A stretch of 13,373 nucleotides of DNA from Muribaculaceae bacterium (GTDB lineage Bacteria > Bacteroidota > Bacteroidia > Bacteroidales > Muribaculaceae): positions 1-13,373 of the forward strand of contig VSPO01000099.1 in NCBI GenBank assembly GCA_009775375.1, read 5' to 3'. Positions within the stretch are counted from its first letter, which is position 1; each line of letters begins with the position of its first letter. The notes below the pieces were generated by a model. It saw nothing but the letters and a program-made list of their open reading frames with translations. It did not search any database and was not told the origin of the DNA. The position numbers and the translations under genes were made by a program. This document shows, piece after piece, positions 13,229 through 13,373 of the stretch.

Positions 13229-13373
13229 CTAAAAGAATTTGGAATATAGTAGTCGTAAAAATTTTTTCCAAGTTGTTTTTTTTGAAGACTGCTTGCCTTC
13301 CATAGAAGTTGTCTAAACTTATTTCGATATGTTAATGATACAGTAAAATAATTAAAATACAGCGCATTCCGCA
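13229..13373. other. AT-rich right edge without a gene
   Basis: These 145 bases hold no credible coding frame, no clear terminator and no RNA gene on either strand. They are AT-rich, with T-runs at 13263-13267 and 13274-13281. They probably form the intergenic region upstream of the two-helix protein gene and of whatever lies to the right. Confidence 0.5.

Noticed and set aside
1..13373. CRISPR arrays, tRNA/rRNA genes, insertion sequences, phage or defence genes
   Set aside because: Read for regular repeats, cloverleaf-like segments, transposase motifs and terminal inverted repeats; none could be supported. The deletion scars show no recognisable mobile-element ends.

Overview
The window looks like chromosome of a gut-type Bacteroidota (Bacteroidales, possibly Muribaculaceae or a relative). 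The reasons are repeated TAnnTTTG promoter -7 boxes just upstream of genes, little sign of Shine-Dalgarno sites, and protein families that resemble Bacteroidales versions throughout. No rRNA, tRNA, CRISPR array or insertion sequence was seen.

Left part (about 1-5250): an eroding, mirror-arranged accessory locus. Two related modules face each other across a bidirectional terminator at 2060-2110. Module A has an AraC-family regulator (195-1007, -) divergent from a few aldo/keto-reductase codons joined out of frame to a start-less alpha/beta hydrolase (1126-2045, +). Module B has an intact exported alpha/beta hydrolase (4013-2949, -) overlapping by ATGA a carboxymuconolactone-decarboxylase/cupin gene (2952-2131, -). 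That gene is broken by two frame slips and an amber codon. Divergent from module B is an AraC-family regulator cut off inside its DNA-binding domain (4182-4910, +), which runs into an internally deleted sugar O-acetyltransferase (4891-5113, +). The common ancestor was probably a regulator-controlled set of small-molecule or redox detoxification enzymes. Only one regulator and one hydrolase remain whole. Some lesions, especially the homopolymer and CT-repeat slips, could be sequencing or assembly errors and should be checked on reads.

Middle (5259-8289): a DUF362 protein and a complete sugar O-acetyltransferase form a tight + strand pair. They end at a strong hairpin shared with a convergent two-gene operon. 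That operon has a small ArsR-type regulator with nine cysteines in 21 residues, followed 12 nt later by biotin synthase (bioB). The operon's -7 box sits exactly between the arms of a perfect 7-bp inverted repeat, a clear candidate autoregulatory operator. This Cys-rich regulator/BioB pairing is the most interesting candidate system in the window.

Right part (8316-13373): all on the - strand. There is a polyphosphate operon (ppk then a Ppx/GppA phosphatase, ending in a long hairpin), a CNNM/CorC-type membrane protein with CBS domains, an unrecognised small protein with a hydrophobic N-terminus, and a two-helix membrane protein with its own promoter. These look like ordinary, intact housekeeping genes apart from the unrecognised small protein.
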